Assembly: GCA_027075325.1 (NCBI GenBank)
Contig: JALTBN010000060.1
Coordinates: 156,010-220,009 of the forward strand
Direction: 5' to 3'
DNA length: 64,000 bases
Source of the DNA: Thermococcus sp.
Lineage (GTDB): Archaea > Methanobacteriota_B > Thermococci > Thermococcales > Thermococcaceae
Part shown: positions 33,957 to 45,136 of the stretch, in pieces
Layout: every line of letters begins with the position of its first letter
Position numbering within the stretch: position 1 is the first letter of the stretch
Notes under the pieces: model-generated
What the model was told of the DNA's origin: nothing
What the model saw: only the letters and a program-made list of their open reading frames with translations
Database searches by the model: none
Position numbers and translations under genes: made by a program

Positions 33957-35219
33957 GTGTTCTATCCTTACCCCCAGCCCTGTCAGCTCTTTTATCATTC
34001 CCACCTGGATAAGTGCCTCCACGACAGTCTCCTCATCGTACGAAACCCTCAGGAGCTCTCCTATCCCGGATAGTGTTGAGAGAACCCGTGAGACATTCCC
34101 TCTTGGTGGTATCCGTATCCTGAAAGGTCTGTACTTTGATAGTTTAGGTATTAACTCGCTAAGGGCCGTGTAGAGCTCGTCCAGGATTTTTTCCCTGGCA
34201 GAGATGCGCACCACCCTCGCACCGGGAACCATCTCCCGCAGCAGCTCCTCAGTTAGGCGCTTCACCTCCAGGGAGTGCTCGCTGCTCACCGCGTCCATCT
34301 TGTTGAGCGCAACTATCATGGGCTTGTCAAGGGCTTTAAGCTCTCTAAGAACCCTGAGGGAGGCAAGGAACTTCCTCCTTATCTCCTCCCAGGGTTCGCT
34401 GACGTCGAGAACGAGCAGAACAACGTCCGCCTTGACTATCTCCTCAAGGGTTGAATGGAAGGCCTCGACGATGAACGGGGGAAGGTTGTCGATGAAGCCT
34501 ACTGTATCCGTCACAAGAACCCGCTTTCTTCCCAGCTTGAACCTTCTGGTGGTCGTGTCAAGGGTGGTGAACATCTGCTGCCTCGCTTCAACTTCTTCTC
34601 CGGCAAGGGCGTTTAGAAGCGTTGACTTTCCCGCGTTGGTGTAGCCGGCGAGCGCTATCAGGATAAAGCCTAACTCCTCCCGTCTCTTTCTCTTAACCTC
34701 CCTGTCTGCCTTGACCCTCTCCAGCTCCTTTCGTATCTTGCCCATCCTGTAACGGATGTGCTTGAGGTACTGCTGCGTTTGATACTCACCCATTCCCTTG
34801 AAGCCCGCCCTGTCGCCGAGCTTTACCCTCCGGATGGCCTCTTTAACGAGGGGCACCTCATACTGGAGCGACGCCAGCTCCACCTGGAGTTTGGCCTCCT
34901 TTGAGTGGGCCCTCTTTTCAAAGATCTCAAGGACGAGCTGCCAGCGGTCGATGACGTCAACCCTGAGCTCCTTCCACAGGTTGTAGGCCTGGCTGGGGGT
35001 GAGCCTGTTCGCGAAGACTACTTTATCCGGTCTCAGCTCTTCAACGAGCCTTTTCAGCTCCTCAAGCTTTCCCTTTCCGATGTTGTACCGCGGGTGCTCC
35101 TCACGGTTCTGCTCAACGACGGCGAGCACTTCATAGCCCGCGCTCTCCAGGAGCTCCTCGAACTCCTCCCTGCTGAGCCTCTCACGCCGTGAATTCCTTA
35201 TGACTCCGATGACACGCAT
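33912..35219 (-). CDS. hflX: HflX-type ribosome-associated GTPase
   Basis: This 435-residue GTPase has an N-terminal HflX domain (NIGKGKLEELKRLV), a coiled helical linker, and a G domain with AGYTNAGKSTLLNAL, DTTTRR, DTVGFIDNLP and ALNKMD. HflX proteins bind the large ribosomal subunit. The ATG at 35219 fits the family. It is convergent with, and overlaps, the phosphate transporter. Confidence 0.94.
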   Translation of the reverse strand: MRVIGVIRNSRRERLSREEFEELLESAGYEVLAVVEQNREEHPRYNIGKGKLEELKRLVEELRPDKVVFANRLTPSQAYNLWKELRVDVIDRWQLVLEIFEKRAHSKEAKLQVELASLQYEVPLVKEAIRRVKLGDRAGFKGMGEYQTQQYLKHIRYRMGKIRKELERVKADREVKRKRREELGFILIALAGYTNAGKSTLLNALAGEEVEARQQMFTTLDTTTRRFKLGRKRVLVTDTVGFIDNLPPFIVEAFHSTLEEIVKADVVLLVLDVSEPWEEIRRKFLASLRVLRELKALDKPMIVALNKMDAVSSEHSLEVKRLTEELLREMVPGARVVRISAREKILDELYTALSELIPKLSKYRPFRIRIPPRGNVSRVLSTLSGIGELLRVSYDEETVVEALIQVGMIKELTGLGVRIEHLNEAGKAEELEHDE

Positions 35220-35319
35220 GTTACTTCCACCGCCCCAGAGTTTAAAAAGCCTGCAGTTCAGGGGAATACTACAAAAAGTTTATAATCCGTGCACGGGTGA
35301 AGAGTACTCGGTGATGAGG

Positions 35320-37271
<1,952 letters not shown>

Positions 37272-37306
37272 AATTTTCGTTTTGACGTTTGACGAAAGGT
37301 TTAAGT

Positions 37307-37324
37307 AACACGTGATGACGTGTT
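37307..37324. promoter_or_regulatory. 18-bp dyad upstream of the DUF835 gene
   Basis: AACACGTGATGACGTGTT has perfect 7-base arms around GATG. It is about 10 bases after the TATA-like GGTTTAAG (37298-37305) and overlaps the likely transcript start. A repressor site is inferred. Confidence 0.5.
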
Positions 37325-37362
37325 GACTGAGAGTTGAAATTGAGGAGAAACGGTGTTGGACT

Positions 37363-38145
37363 ATGGAACTGCTGGTTCCAGCCTATCAACTGGTGTATGA
37401 TATTGTCCTTCTTATTGCTCTGGTCTACGTATGGTACTTCTTCGCCAAGCGGTGGAACCGATACACCGCCGAGCTCAAGCCTTTCATAAGAAATGCTGTT
37501 GTCTTTCTGGCTTTTGGCGTTGCTGGTAGAACCGTCGATCTCATCGCAGATTTTGTCAGGGTCCCCCACGATAACTACCTCTACGCCTTTTTCTATGGTA
37601 TCTCAATCGTCGGCGTTATTTATACTATGATAGTGTACGTGATTCAGCTTGAGAAGTCCTACCTTCCACTGATGTCCACACCGTCTTCTCAAGCTTCTTC
37701 CGGGGACAAACCGGAGGGCCTAACTGGAGCCTACCTGATAATGGGCTCCCGCGGCAAGATGCTGGAGGTTCTCAACGTTATAAAATCCTTCCAGCGTCCG
37801 ACCCTTGTTTTTACCCGGAACCCGAACTTCTACTCCGAACTCGGGGATTTCGTGGTGCCTGTCTGGGTGACCCAGGCCACTGACAGAGGGGTCCCTCCAA
37901 CCGCGCTTCACGTGATTCAGGACAACGCCATACGGTTCGTCAGGGAGAGGCCCGGTTCCCTCGTCGTTATTGACTGCCTTGAGTACCTCCTTCTTTACAG
38001 CGATTTTACGTCGGTCTTTAAGTTCCTCGTCAACCTGAAGGATTACGTGACATCGGCCGGTGCCGCCCTCGTGGTGTTCGCGGACGGGGATGCACTGGAG
38101 GAGCGTGAAAGGGCACTTCTGCTGAGGGAATTCGAGCCCCTGTGA
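37363..38145 (+). CDS. Membrane protein with C-terminal DUF835 domain
   Basis: This 260-residue protein has about three N-terminal membrane helices (residues 8-27, 42-60, 72-95) and a soluble DUF835-type domain (GAYLIMGSRGKMLEVLNVIKS, PTLVFTRNP, SLVVIDCLEYLLLYSDFTSVFKFLV). DUF835 resembles degenerate RecA/KaiC-like modules in Thermococcales; its function is unknown and may be sensory. A dyad lies at the promoter. Confidence 0.75.
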   Translation: MELLVPAYQLVYDIVLLIALVYVWYFFAKRWNRYTAELKPFIRNAVVFLAFGVAGRTVDLIADFVRVPHDNYLYAFFYGISIVGVIYTMIVYVIQLEKSYLPLMSTPSSQASSGDKPEGLTGAYLIMGSRGKMLEVLNVIKSFQRPTLVFTRNPNFYSELGDFVVPVWVTQATDRGVPPTALHVIQDNAIRFVRERPGSLVVIDCLEYLLLYSDFTSVFKFLVNLKDYVTSAGAALVVFADGDALEERERALLLREFEPL

Positions 38146-38154
38146 GGGTCAACG

Positions 38155-38631
38155 ATGGTGAGAAAGCCCTACAGAAAGGTTGTCGTTGGAGGAACCTTTG
38201 ACAGGCTCCATCTCGGTCACAAGGCCCTCCTCAGGAAGGCGTTTGAAGTCGGGGAGTACGTTTACGTGGGCTTAACGTCCGACGAGATGATCGTGAACAA
38301 GCCCTACGCCGGGAGGATTCTCCCCTACGAGCTTCGCCTCAGGGATCTGCTCAAGTTCTTTGAAGTAAACGGATTCAGGGACTATAGGGTTATAAAAATC
38401 CACACGGCAATAGGCTTTGCGGGCAGAATGAAAAGCCTTGAAGCCATCGTTGTCAGCGAGGAGACCTACAAGGGCGCCGTTATAGTGAACCGCGCAAGGG
38501 AGGAGAGGGGACTCCCTCCCCTGGACGTGGTCACGATAAAACTCGTGAAGAGCAAGATCGGGCCCAAGATCAGCTCTTCTCTGATTAGAGCTGGCCTCAT
38601 AGATCCCTTCGGGAACCCTCTGAAAAAGTGA
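38155..38631 (+). CDS. coaD: Archaeal phosphopantetheine adenylyltransferase
   Basis: This 158-residue enzyme makes dephospho-CoA from phosphopantetheine and ATP. It has the nucleotidyl-transferase motif GGTFDRLHLGHKALL and the KISSSLIRAGL motif near the end. It starts nine bases after the DUF835 gene. Its stop is four bases from the convergent Nif3-like stop. Confidence 0.95.
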   Translation: MVRKPYRKVVVGGTFDRLHLGHKALLRKAFEVGEYVYVGLTSDEMIVNKPYAGRILPYELRLRDLLKFFEVNGFRDYRVIKIHTAIGFAGRMKSLEAIVVSEETYKGAVIVNRAREERGLPPLDVVTIKLVKSKIGPKISSSLIRAGLIDPFGNPLKK

Positions 38632-38635
38632 AAGC

Positions 38636-39388
38636 TTAAAGGCCAGTAGGCTCGTCTATGAAGAAGACGTCAATGCCAAAGCGCTCCTTCAGCAGTCTCA
38701 TAAGGGCCTTCACTCCAAGTGTTTCGGTCTTGTAATGTCCAGCCACCAGAACGCTCTGCGGAAGGTCTACAGCGGTTAGATAATCTGCATGTCCGAACTC
38801 ACCCGTTATAAGGAGGTCTATGCCCTTCCTCCACGCCTCCTCAAGGGCGAATGCACCGGCACCGCTGACCGCTCCAACGGTTTTAACCTCGCGCTTCCCG
38901 AACTCGTAGGTCTTGACCGTTGCATCAAGCTTCTCAGCTATTATATGCGCGACCTTTTCAATTGGCTCAGGCCTTTCAAACTCACCCCAGTAGCCTATCG
39001 ACAGTCCCCTGTACTCTCCAAACGGCCCCTTCGGCTCCAAACCAAGCAGTCTCAGCAGTTCGACGTTGTTCCCGACCTCCGGATGGACATCGAGCGGTAA
39101 ATGCGCCGCGTAGAGGTTTATTCCGCTCTCCATGAGGGTCTTAAGGCGTTTGTAATGTATCCCCGTGATGTAGCTGAGGCCGCCCCATATCATTCCATGG
39201 TGGACTATTAGCATATCTGCGCCGGCTTTTGCGGCCCTCTCGATGGTTTTCAGGGTGGTGTCAACGGCAAAAGCAACGCGCTCGACTTCGGGTTTTCCCT
39301 CCACCTGCAGGCCGTTGCTCGACTTGTCCGGATAGGCCGAAATCTGAAGGTAATCATCGAGGAAGGCAACGAGTTCGTCGCGGTTCAT
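38636..39388 (-). CDS. Nif3-like dinuclear metal protein
   Basis: This 250-residue protein has the NIF3/DUF34 metal-site signatures: IVHHGMIWGG, YAAHLPLDVHPEVGNN, ITGEFGHADYLTAVDL and AGHYKTETLGV. The family binds two metal ions and has no settled function. ATG 39388 follows GGTGATGTG. Confidence 0.9.
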   Translation of the reverse strand: MNRDELVAFLDDYLQISAYPDKSSNGLQVEGKPEVERVAFAVDTTLKTIERAAKAGADMLIVHHGMIWGGLSYITGIHYKRLKTLMESGINLYAAHLPLDVHPEVGNNVELLRLLGLEPKGPFGEYRGLSIGYWGEFERPEPIEKVAHIIAEKLDATVKTYEFGKREVKTVGAVSGAGAFALEEAWRKGIDLLITGEFGHADYLTAVDLPQSVLVAGHYKTETLGVKALMRLLKERFGIDVFFIDEPTGL

Positions 39389-39435
39389 CACATCACCTGT
39401 AGGTTGTGGAGAGCATTCCTTTTCATCCTTTTGGT

Positions 39436-39996
39436 TTAGAGCCTCGTTAGTGTAAAGTACCCGTGCAGTTGCAGATTGTTTTCTCGATGGGCATCACGTA
39501 GAGTCTGGAAAATCTTTGCCACGTTGTCCACAATGTCTTTTTTCATGGAATACTCAAGCCGAACCCCTTTGGGAGATGGACTACCGTACATATGCCCCTT
39601 AAGATTAGAGTAGTCAATCCTCAAACTTGCCCCCCTAATGCCCTTAGAGGCTCTGATGTTCGAGATATACCTGTGGGGCAACGCCATTGAAAGTAGGTAA
39701 TATTTGGCACGCGTAACTGGGACACCAATCCCGAAATCAACCAGTAAAACCGGTCCTATCTTTGTCTGGTTCTTCCAACCGGTTATTAGATATGTCCGGC
39801 GAGCAGTTACTATCTTTAGAACAGATATCTTGTCCCTAAGGACTTTTTTCATGTACGATCCATCTTCCTCATACCATATCAAAGCAGGGATCTCAAGATC
39901 CTTGAAGAGCACCTCGTCGTTCTCGGCCTCTATAATCTCGTTTACCTTCTTCACCTCCGCAGCCAAACGGCTCTCAAACTCCTCCTTCTTCCCCAT
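39436..39996 (-). CDS. Unknown protein of accessory island
   Basis: This 186-residue protein is not recognised. It begins with a charged helix (KEEFESRLAAEVKKVNEIIEAENDEV), then a mixed alpha/beta body with basic patches and no membrane segment. GGGGAGGATTC precedes the ATG. It is divergent from two other unknown genes across an A+T-rich gap, and its codons are less GC-rich than those of neighbouring housekeeping genes, suggesting an acquired segment. Confidence 0.7.
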   Translation of the reverse strand: MGKKEEFESRLAAEVKKVNEIIEAENDEVLFKDLEIPALIWYEEDGSYMKKVLRDKISVLKIVTARRTYLITGWKNQTKIGPVLLVDFGIGVPVTRAKYYLLSMALPHRYISNIRASKGIRGASLRIDYSNLKGHMYGSPSPKGVRLEYSMKKDIVDNVAKIFQTLRDAHRENNLQLHGYFTLTRL

Positions 39997-40139
39997 ATGA
40001 ATCCTCCCCAGTGCAGTTTACAATACGTAAGTTGCGATAAAATTCTATTTAAAAGTTTCTATTTACAAAGTTTTTTCTCAGATATCTCCAGTTAATTAAG
40101 CAAAACTCATATAAATATCAAATCCCATCACAATATCTG

Positions 40140-40700
40140 GTGGTCCACGTGGGAATGCTCTCCTTATCTCATGACCAGCAGGCTCTTCTGTATCTTCTCT
40201 ACATCTACACAGAAACTGATGAGAGCAAGTATCTATGGATTAAAGAACTTCACCTAAACGCCCTCATTTACTACCTTATAGAGAGAGGAGTTTTCAGAGA
40301 TTACGACTATGCCCCTAGCTTGGTCACATTCCATGGGGTAAAGATGTACGGAAAGGTGAGCCAAGAAGCTCTCTGGGATATTGAACAGTTCAGAAGAGTG
40401 GGAATAATACAGAAGCTCAAATTTTCAAACAAATTCTACGATGACGTCGGTGCATACCGGCTTCATAATGGTATTTCAAAGATCGAGTCTCTGGTTTCAA
40501 GAGGAGTAATGAGGGAAGTGGAGAAAAGCTTGTCATGCAAAAAAGGTCACAAAATAGTCAGGATAACGGAACACAGGAGGGAAGGACGAACCGTTCTTGA
40601 GACCAAATTTCTCTGCAACGAAAGGGTTGAACTTGTAGATTTCTTTGATGTTAAACGGGTTGAGTATTCCTCAAAAACCTATGTTCCGGAGGGATTCTGA
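40140..40700 (+). CDS. Unknown protein with possible winged-helix and CxxxH motif
   Basis: This protein of up to 186 residues starts with a helical segment (LSHDQQALLYLLYIYTETDESKYLWIKELHLNALIYYLIERGVF) that could be a winged-helix domain. It carries SCKKGHKI and a later LC that might form a metal site. GTG 40140 or ATG 40155 may start it. A CATATAAAT box (40108-40116) is upstream. It abuts the next gene exactly (TGAGTG), so both are co-translated. Confidence 0.65.
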   Translation: MVHVGMLSLSHDQQALLYLLYIYTETDESKYLWIKELHLNALIYYLIERGVFRDYDYAPSLVTFHGVKMYGKVSQEALWDIEQFRRVGIIQKLKFSNKFYDDVGAYRLHNGISKIESLVSRGVMREVEKSLSCKKGHKIVRITEHRREGRTVLETKFLCNERVELVDFFDVKRVEYSSKTYVPEGF

Positions 40701-42131
40701 GTGGGGGGTAAGAGCTACCTGTACCTAACAGGAAAAACAAGGGTAGTGATCTCGGAGTGGTTGCCCTTCGGGGAGAACAACATCATAGCCCTATCAAAAA
40801 AGCTCGAAACGGACACGAGCAGGGATGCACCCAGCATACTCACAGAGGTAATTGATCCCGAACCGCAGGAGATGCTCTTTGAAACCGATTCAATACCGAC
40901 GATAATCCACGTCATAAACAGCAGGGAGGGGGAGATGGTAGAGTTCAAGGCCACGGTGTCATACGAGGAAACTAACGCGGACATTCAGGAAGAACGCTTT
41001 GGTGTCCACGTTGATAGCCTCGGTAGAATCTTCTATGGGATGGGCATAATGGAAGCAGAAGGGAAAAGGGGCCGCTACAGCATCGATGCAGTATCAGCGA
41101 TACTAGCGGACGTGGTCCACGACAGCTCCCGGATGCTCAACACAATAGTTTCAAAATACCACAAGAGACTTCTTGAACTCATTTACTTTAACGAACCCCT
41201 TCAAAGGGATAAGTTCTTCTTGGTTTTTTCAGAAGCTTTTGACCCCGAACTAAACGAGGATGAACTAAGAAGGTTCACGCCTGGAATTCTGGAGTTAAAA
41301 CAGGTTCTAGGTTCAATAAAGTCAATAACAACCCTAAAAGACGGAACTATTCTAATCATCGGGATTCAGGGGGCTGTAGCCGTCGGGGAGCATTCGTTTG
41401 AACATGAAGAAACTCTGCTAATGTACGCGTTTCTCAAAAGCATAGAAAACGCCCTTAACAACTCCCTGGCCCGAATGTGGCGGGCTTGGGACATGTCAGA
41501 AGAACTCAAGGGGTTGGTGTTCTCGTCTCGGGGAAGAGGGGTTACATCCCTACGCGAGGTCAACCAAGCTATCAGCGAACTCCAGAGCGACGTCTCAATA
41601 ATCAAGTCAATCTTTCAGTACCTCCAAAGCACCATTGGAAGTCTCAGCGATGCCATGGTGACAAGGAACACAGAAAACCCCCTGTGGGACATCCTTAACA
41701 TGAAGGAAAACCTTGAGATACTCGACAGACGGGTGAGGGATGCAATGCCCGTCGCGGAAGCCCTCTCAAGGGAAGTCGACAGCTTGGCCAACGCTGGGAA
41801 CACCCTTTTAGATGCATCAATATCTAACGTGATGGATGCTGTCAAGGAGAATACTCGTCGCTATGTGGCCATAGGAGAGGCGCTGGAGTTGCTTGAAATC
41901 GGCATCTTTGGGGTTTATGCAATAGAACTGCTGCACATTCTATTCCAGTACAGCGGACTGGAGGAGGATTTGCTCAAAATAATCTTCCTCGGATTGCCTG
42001 CAACATTCTGGCTCATTATAATCGTAGGGATAGGCGGTATATTCCTCGCGTGGTACCTGATGAAGTGGACAAAAAGGCGTATTCTCAACGGGAAAACTGC
42101 CAAGATAGTCTCTTCAAACATGGAGAGATGA
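40701..42131 (+). CDS. Unknown protein, large soluble part and C-terminal membrane helices
   Basis: This 476-residue protein has a long soluble region, a coiled-coil-like segment (REVNQAISELQSDVSIIKSIFQYLQ, about 280-385) and two hydrophobic helices near the C-terminus (ALELLEIGIFGVYAIELLHIL and LPATFWLIIIVGIGGIFLAWYL). The shape recalls CorA-like channels, but no GMN motif is present, so that is not claimed. It starts with GTG directly after the preceding stop. Confidence 0.68.
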   Translation: MGGKSYLYLTGKTRVVISEWLPFGENNIIALSKKLETDTSRDAPSILTEVIDPEPQEMLFETDSIPTIIHVINSREGEMVEFKATVSYEETNADIQEERFGVHVDSLGRIFYGMGIMEAEGKRGRYSIDAVSAILADVVHDSSRMLNTIVSKYHKRLLELIYFNEPLQRDKFFLVFSEAFDPELNEDELRRFTPGILELKQVLGSIKSITTLKDGTILIIGIQGAVAVGEHSFEHEETLLMYAFLKSIENALNNSLARMWRAWDMSEELKGLVFSSRGRGVTSLREVNQAISELQSDVSIIKSIFQYLQSTIGSLSDAMVTRNTENPLWDILNMKENLEILDRRVRDAMPVAEALSREVDSLANAGNTLLDASISNVMDAVKENTRRYVAIGEALELLEIGIFGVYAIELLHILFQYSGLEEDLLKIIFLGLPATFWLIIIVGIGGIFLAWYLMKWTKRRILNGKTAKIVSSNMER

Positions 42132-42240
42132 AAGCAACTCCTACTCCCACGAGCCTAAAACCCAAAAGCTCACCGTTCAGTTAGGGCATCCAGCAAACCC
42201 TTTTAAAACCGCCCCACAAGTTGGGTCGAGAGGGAGGAAT

Positions 42241-44016
42241 ATGGACGGCGAGGACTTCAGGAGAGCAGTTGAGGAGCTAGCCAAGACCGTGCTTTCCGGC
42301 GAGATAAAGACGCGTGAGGAGCTTAACCGCTACAAGATAGTCGTGTCGCGTAAGTATCACCTCTCAAAGATTCCGGGAAACTCGGATATCCTGAAGGCGA
42401 TTCCAGAGGGGGAGCGCGAGCGCTTTAGGGATTTGCTCAAGAGAAAGCCGACGAGGACTATAAGCGGTGTTGCGGTAGTCGCGATGATGACCAAGCCGTT
42501 TCCCTGCCCCCACGGGCGCTGCATCTACTGCCCCGGCGGACCGGCCGTTGGCTCCCCACAGAGCTACACCGGAAAGGAGCCTTCCGCGCTGAGGGCAGTC
42601 CAGAGCGCCTATCATCCGTACATCATCATGATGCGCCGCCTCAAACAGCTCACCGACATAGGCCACGACGTCGACAAGGTAGAGGTCATAATCCAGGGTG
42701 GAACCTTCCCAGCGGTCGACCTCGATTACCAGGAGTGGTACATCAAAGAGGCGTTCAAGGCAATGAACGACTTCCCGCACTTCAGGGAAATTGAGAACCT
42801 TGAGGAGAAGCTCGTACGGCTGATAGTGAAGAAAGACGAGTCGGTTTTCGAGGAAGACCCCAAGTTCCGCGAGGCCTGGCTTAAAACCCACAGGAAGCCC
42901 TACTACTACCTTGAGGACGAGCAGAGAAAGAACGAGAGGGGGAAGGTGAGAATGGTTGGCCTGACGATAGAGACGCGCCCGGACTGGGCCTTCGAGAGGC
43001 ACATCGACAGGATGCTCAAACTCGGAACCACCCGCGTCGAGCTCGGCGTCCAGACTGTGTTCAACTTCATCCATGAGAGGACCCGGCGCGGCCACGGCGT
43101 CGAGGAGATAGTTAAGGCGACCCAGCTTCTCCGCGATGCCGGCCTTAAAATCAACTACCACATAATGCCCGGTCTTCCTGGAAGCAACTTCGAGCGCGAC
43201 CTCTACACGTTCAGGGCCATCTTCGAGGACTCCCGCTTCAGGCCCGACATGCTCAAGATATACCCGACGCTTGTGACGGCCGACGCTCCCCTCTACGCGT
43301 GGTACAAGGCCGGCAAATACAGACCTTACACGACGGAAGAGGCCGTTGAGCTGCTCGTTGAGGCCTACAAGCACTTCCCCAAGTGGGTCCGCGTCATGAG
43401 GATCCAGCGCGACATTCCGGCCAAGCTCATAGTTGCTGGAGTGAAGCACTCCAACCTGGGCCAGCTCGTCTTCAACGAGCTCGTGAAGCGCGGGATAAGG
43501 CCGAGGGAGATTAGGTTTAGAGAAGTCGGTCACATGATGGAGAAGTTCGGGATAGAGCCGGAGATCGAGCACATTGAGCTCCTCCGCGAGGACTACGACG
43601 CCGCCGGCGGAAGGGAGATATTCCTCAGCTTCGAGGACACGAAGAACGACATCCTCATAGGCTTCATCCGCCTGAGGGTTCCGAGCGAGAAGGCTCACAG
43701 GAAGGAGATAAACTGCTGTCCTTCGGCGATAGTCAGGGAGCTCCACGTCTACGGCCCGCTCGTGCCGATAGGTGGCAAACCCAAGTACGAGTGGCAACAC
43801 CGCGGCTACGGCAGGGAACTGCTCGCCGAGGCGGAGAGGATAGCGAGGGAGGAGTTCGACGTCAGGAAGATGCTCGTCATAAGCGGCGTCGGCGTGAGGG
43901 ACTACTACCGGAAGTTCGGCTACCGGAAGAACGGCCCCTACGTTGCCAAGCGGCTCGACAGGGGCTACGCGGACTACGGGCCCGACGGGAAGTTCGACGC
44001 CCATTTGAACACGTGA
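42241..44016 (+). CDS. elp3: Archaeal Elp3 tRNA-modifying radical SAM/acetyltransferase
   Basis: This 591-residue protein has a radical SAM domain with CPHGRCIYCPGG and an EVIIQGGTFPAVD strand, then a C-terminal GNAT acetyltransferase domain (GYGRELLAEAERIAREEF). It makes the carboxymethyl group on wobble U34 of tRNA. It starts the elp3-ykgJ-nip7 group. A TTTTAAAA box at about 42202 serves as promoter. The long antisense ORF across it is a coding shadow. Confidence 0.96.
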   Translation: MDGEDFRRAVEELAKTVLSGEIKTREELNRYKIVVSRKYHLSKIPGNSDILKAIPEGERERFRDLLKRKPTRTISGVAVVAMMTKPFPCPHGRCIYCPGGPAVGSPQSYTGKEPSALRAVQSAYHPYIIMMRRLKQLTDIGHDVDKVEVIIQGGTFPAVDLDYQEWYIKEAFKAMNDFPHFREIENLEEKLVRLIVKKDESVFEEDPKFREAWLKTHRKPYYYLEDEQRKNERGKVRMVGLTIETRPDWAFERHIDRMLKLGTTRVELGVQTVFNFIHERTRRGHGVEEIVKATQLLRDAGLKINYHIMPGLPGSNFERDLYTFRAIFEDSRFRPDMLKIYPTLVTADAPLYAWYKAGKYRPYTTEEAVELLVEAYKHFPKWVRVMRIQRDIPAKLIVAGVKHSNLGQLVFNELVKRGIRPREIRFREVGHMMEKFGIEPEIEHIELLREDYDAAGGREIFLSFEDTKNDILIGFIRLRVPSEKAHRKEINCCPSAIVRELHVYGPLVPIGGKPKYEWQHRGYGRELLAEAERIAREEFDVRKMLVISGVGVRDYYRKFGYRKNGPYVAKRLDRGYADYGPDGKFDAHLNT

Positions 44017-44025
44017 GGTGGCTCC

Positions 44026-44553
44026 ATGAGGTTCAAACCCAAACCCTTCACCGAGCCCGTGTCGTTCAAATGCCTCTACTGCCTCGACTGCTGCAGGGGG
44101 AGGCATATCTACCTGACCCTCAGGGACATCGAGAGGATCGCGAGGGCGGGCCACGATCCCCAGGACTTCGTTACGTTCTCCGTTGAGGGCAATAAAATCC
44201 ACTTCGTCCTCGCGGTGAGGGAGTGGGACCTCGGCTGCGTCTTCCACGACCCCGAGACCGGGAAGTGCACCATCCACGAGGTCAACCCCATAATCTGCCG
44301 CATCTACCCCTTCATGGTCTCGAGGAAGCCTCTCGGCGTTGAGGGGGAGCGGCCCTTCGAGTACAAGGGCGAAAAACTCTGGCTTTACTACGACGAGAGC
44401 TGCCCTGGGATAAACGCGGAGGAACCCGAAACCACGATAAGCCCGGAGGAGATAGCGGAGCTGGGCCTCCAGTTCGAGAGGGAGTTTGAGGGGACGAATA
44501 TGAGCAGCTTTGCGGAGCTGATAGAGCGGCTTGAAGGGGATGGTGATGGCTGA
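44026..44553 (+). CDS. YkgJ-family cysteine-cluster protein
   Basis: This 175-residue protein has [22 protein letters not shown]...[16 protein letters not shown] and a late DESCPG, the pattern of the YkgJ (zinc- or iron-chelating) family. The function is unknown. It follows elp3 by nine bases and overlaps the next gene by eight, so it belongs to that translation-related operon. Confidence 0.85.
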   Translation: MRFKPKPFTEPVSFKCLYCLDCCRGRHIYLTLRDIERIARAGHDPQDFVTFSVEGNKIHFVLAVREWDLGCVFHDPETGKCTIHEVNPIICRIYPFMVSRKPLGVEGERPFEYKGEKLWLYYDESCPGINAEEPETTISPEEIAELGLQFEREFEGTNMSSFAELIERLEGDGDG

Positions 44554-45052
44554 GTCCCTCAGGTACAGGCGCGCTTCATCGTGGGAATACGACTTAATCC
44601 TCCGCGAGGCCGAGAAGTACGGCGAGCTCAGGCACCACACCTTCGCGGTGGTTGAGGGCAGGTTCCGCGACGTCTACGCCGTGAACGAGAGGGTCTGGGC
44701 CGAGATAGAGGGGCTCAGGATGAAGTCCTATGCCTACGGCACCTTCGTCGGCACGATAAAGGTGGATAAGAACCTCGTGGAGAAGTTCTACCCCAACGTC
44801 GAGTTCTTCTATTTCGTGAAGGTCGAGAGGAACTATGCCCTATTGACCCCGAAGGCGGGCTTCCTCTTCACGACAGGGAAGGACGTCCCGAGGAGCGGTG
44901 TGCGCTCTTACAACTGGCAGGGGACGAAGAAGCTGGTAATCTACGACGAAAATGGGATAATCCTCGGCATAGGCAGGATAAACCCAGAGAGCAAAAGGAA
45001 GTTCATTCTGAACGTCATCGACATCGGGGAGTTTCTGAGGAGAAACCGCTGA
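44546..45052 (+). CDS. Nip7-like PUA-domain ribosome biogenesis protein
   Basis: This 168-residue protein resembles archaeal Nip7: an N-terminal alpha/beta domain ([22 protein letters not shown]) and a C-terminal PUA domain for RNA binding ([32 protein letters not shown]). It is likely to act in large-subunit rRNA processing. ATG 44546 follows AAGGGG. It overlaps the end of the YkgJ-family gene. Confidence 0.85.
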   Translation: MAESLRYRRASSWEYDLILREAEKYGELRHHTFAVVEGRFRDVYAVNERVWAEIEGLRMKSYAYGTFVGTIKVDKNLVEKFYPNVEFFYFVKVERNYALLTPKAGFLFTTGKDVPRSGVRSYNWQGTKKLVIYDENGIILGIGRINPESKRKFILNVIDIGEFLRRNR

Positions 45053-45103
45053 CTTTTCTTACCCAACGTAACCTTTTTAAGGGGTTTGGGGATAGAACCT
45101 AAT

Positions 45104-45119
45104 GGTAACAAAAGGTAAC
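45104..45119 (+). repeat. Tandem GGTAAC repeats before kaiC-like gene
   Basis: GGTAACAAAAGGTAAC contains two copies of GGTAAC spaced exactly one helical turn (10 bases) apart. They fall at or just after the predicted transcript start (TTTTTAAGG at about 45074). They may bind a regulator such as the HTH protein encoded two genes on. Confidence 0.4.
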
Positions 45120-45136
45120 TAAAGGGGGTGATGCCC

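Noticed and set aside
40701-42131. CorA-type metal channel
   Set aside because: The C-terminal double-helix layout is similar, but the GMN motif is absent, so the family cannot be assigned.
42364-44640. 758-codon ORF on the minus strand opposite elp3 and ykgJ
   Set aside because: Its translation is low-complexity, with no domain, and it mirrors two strongly recognised genes. It is a shadow of GC-rich codon use.
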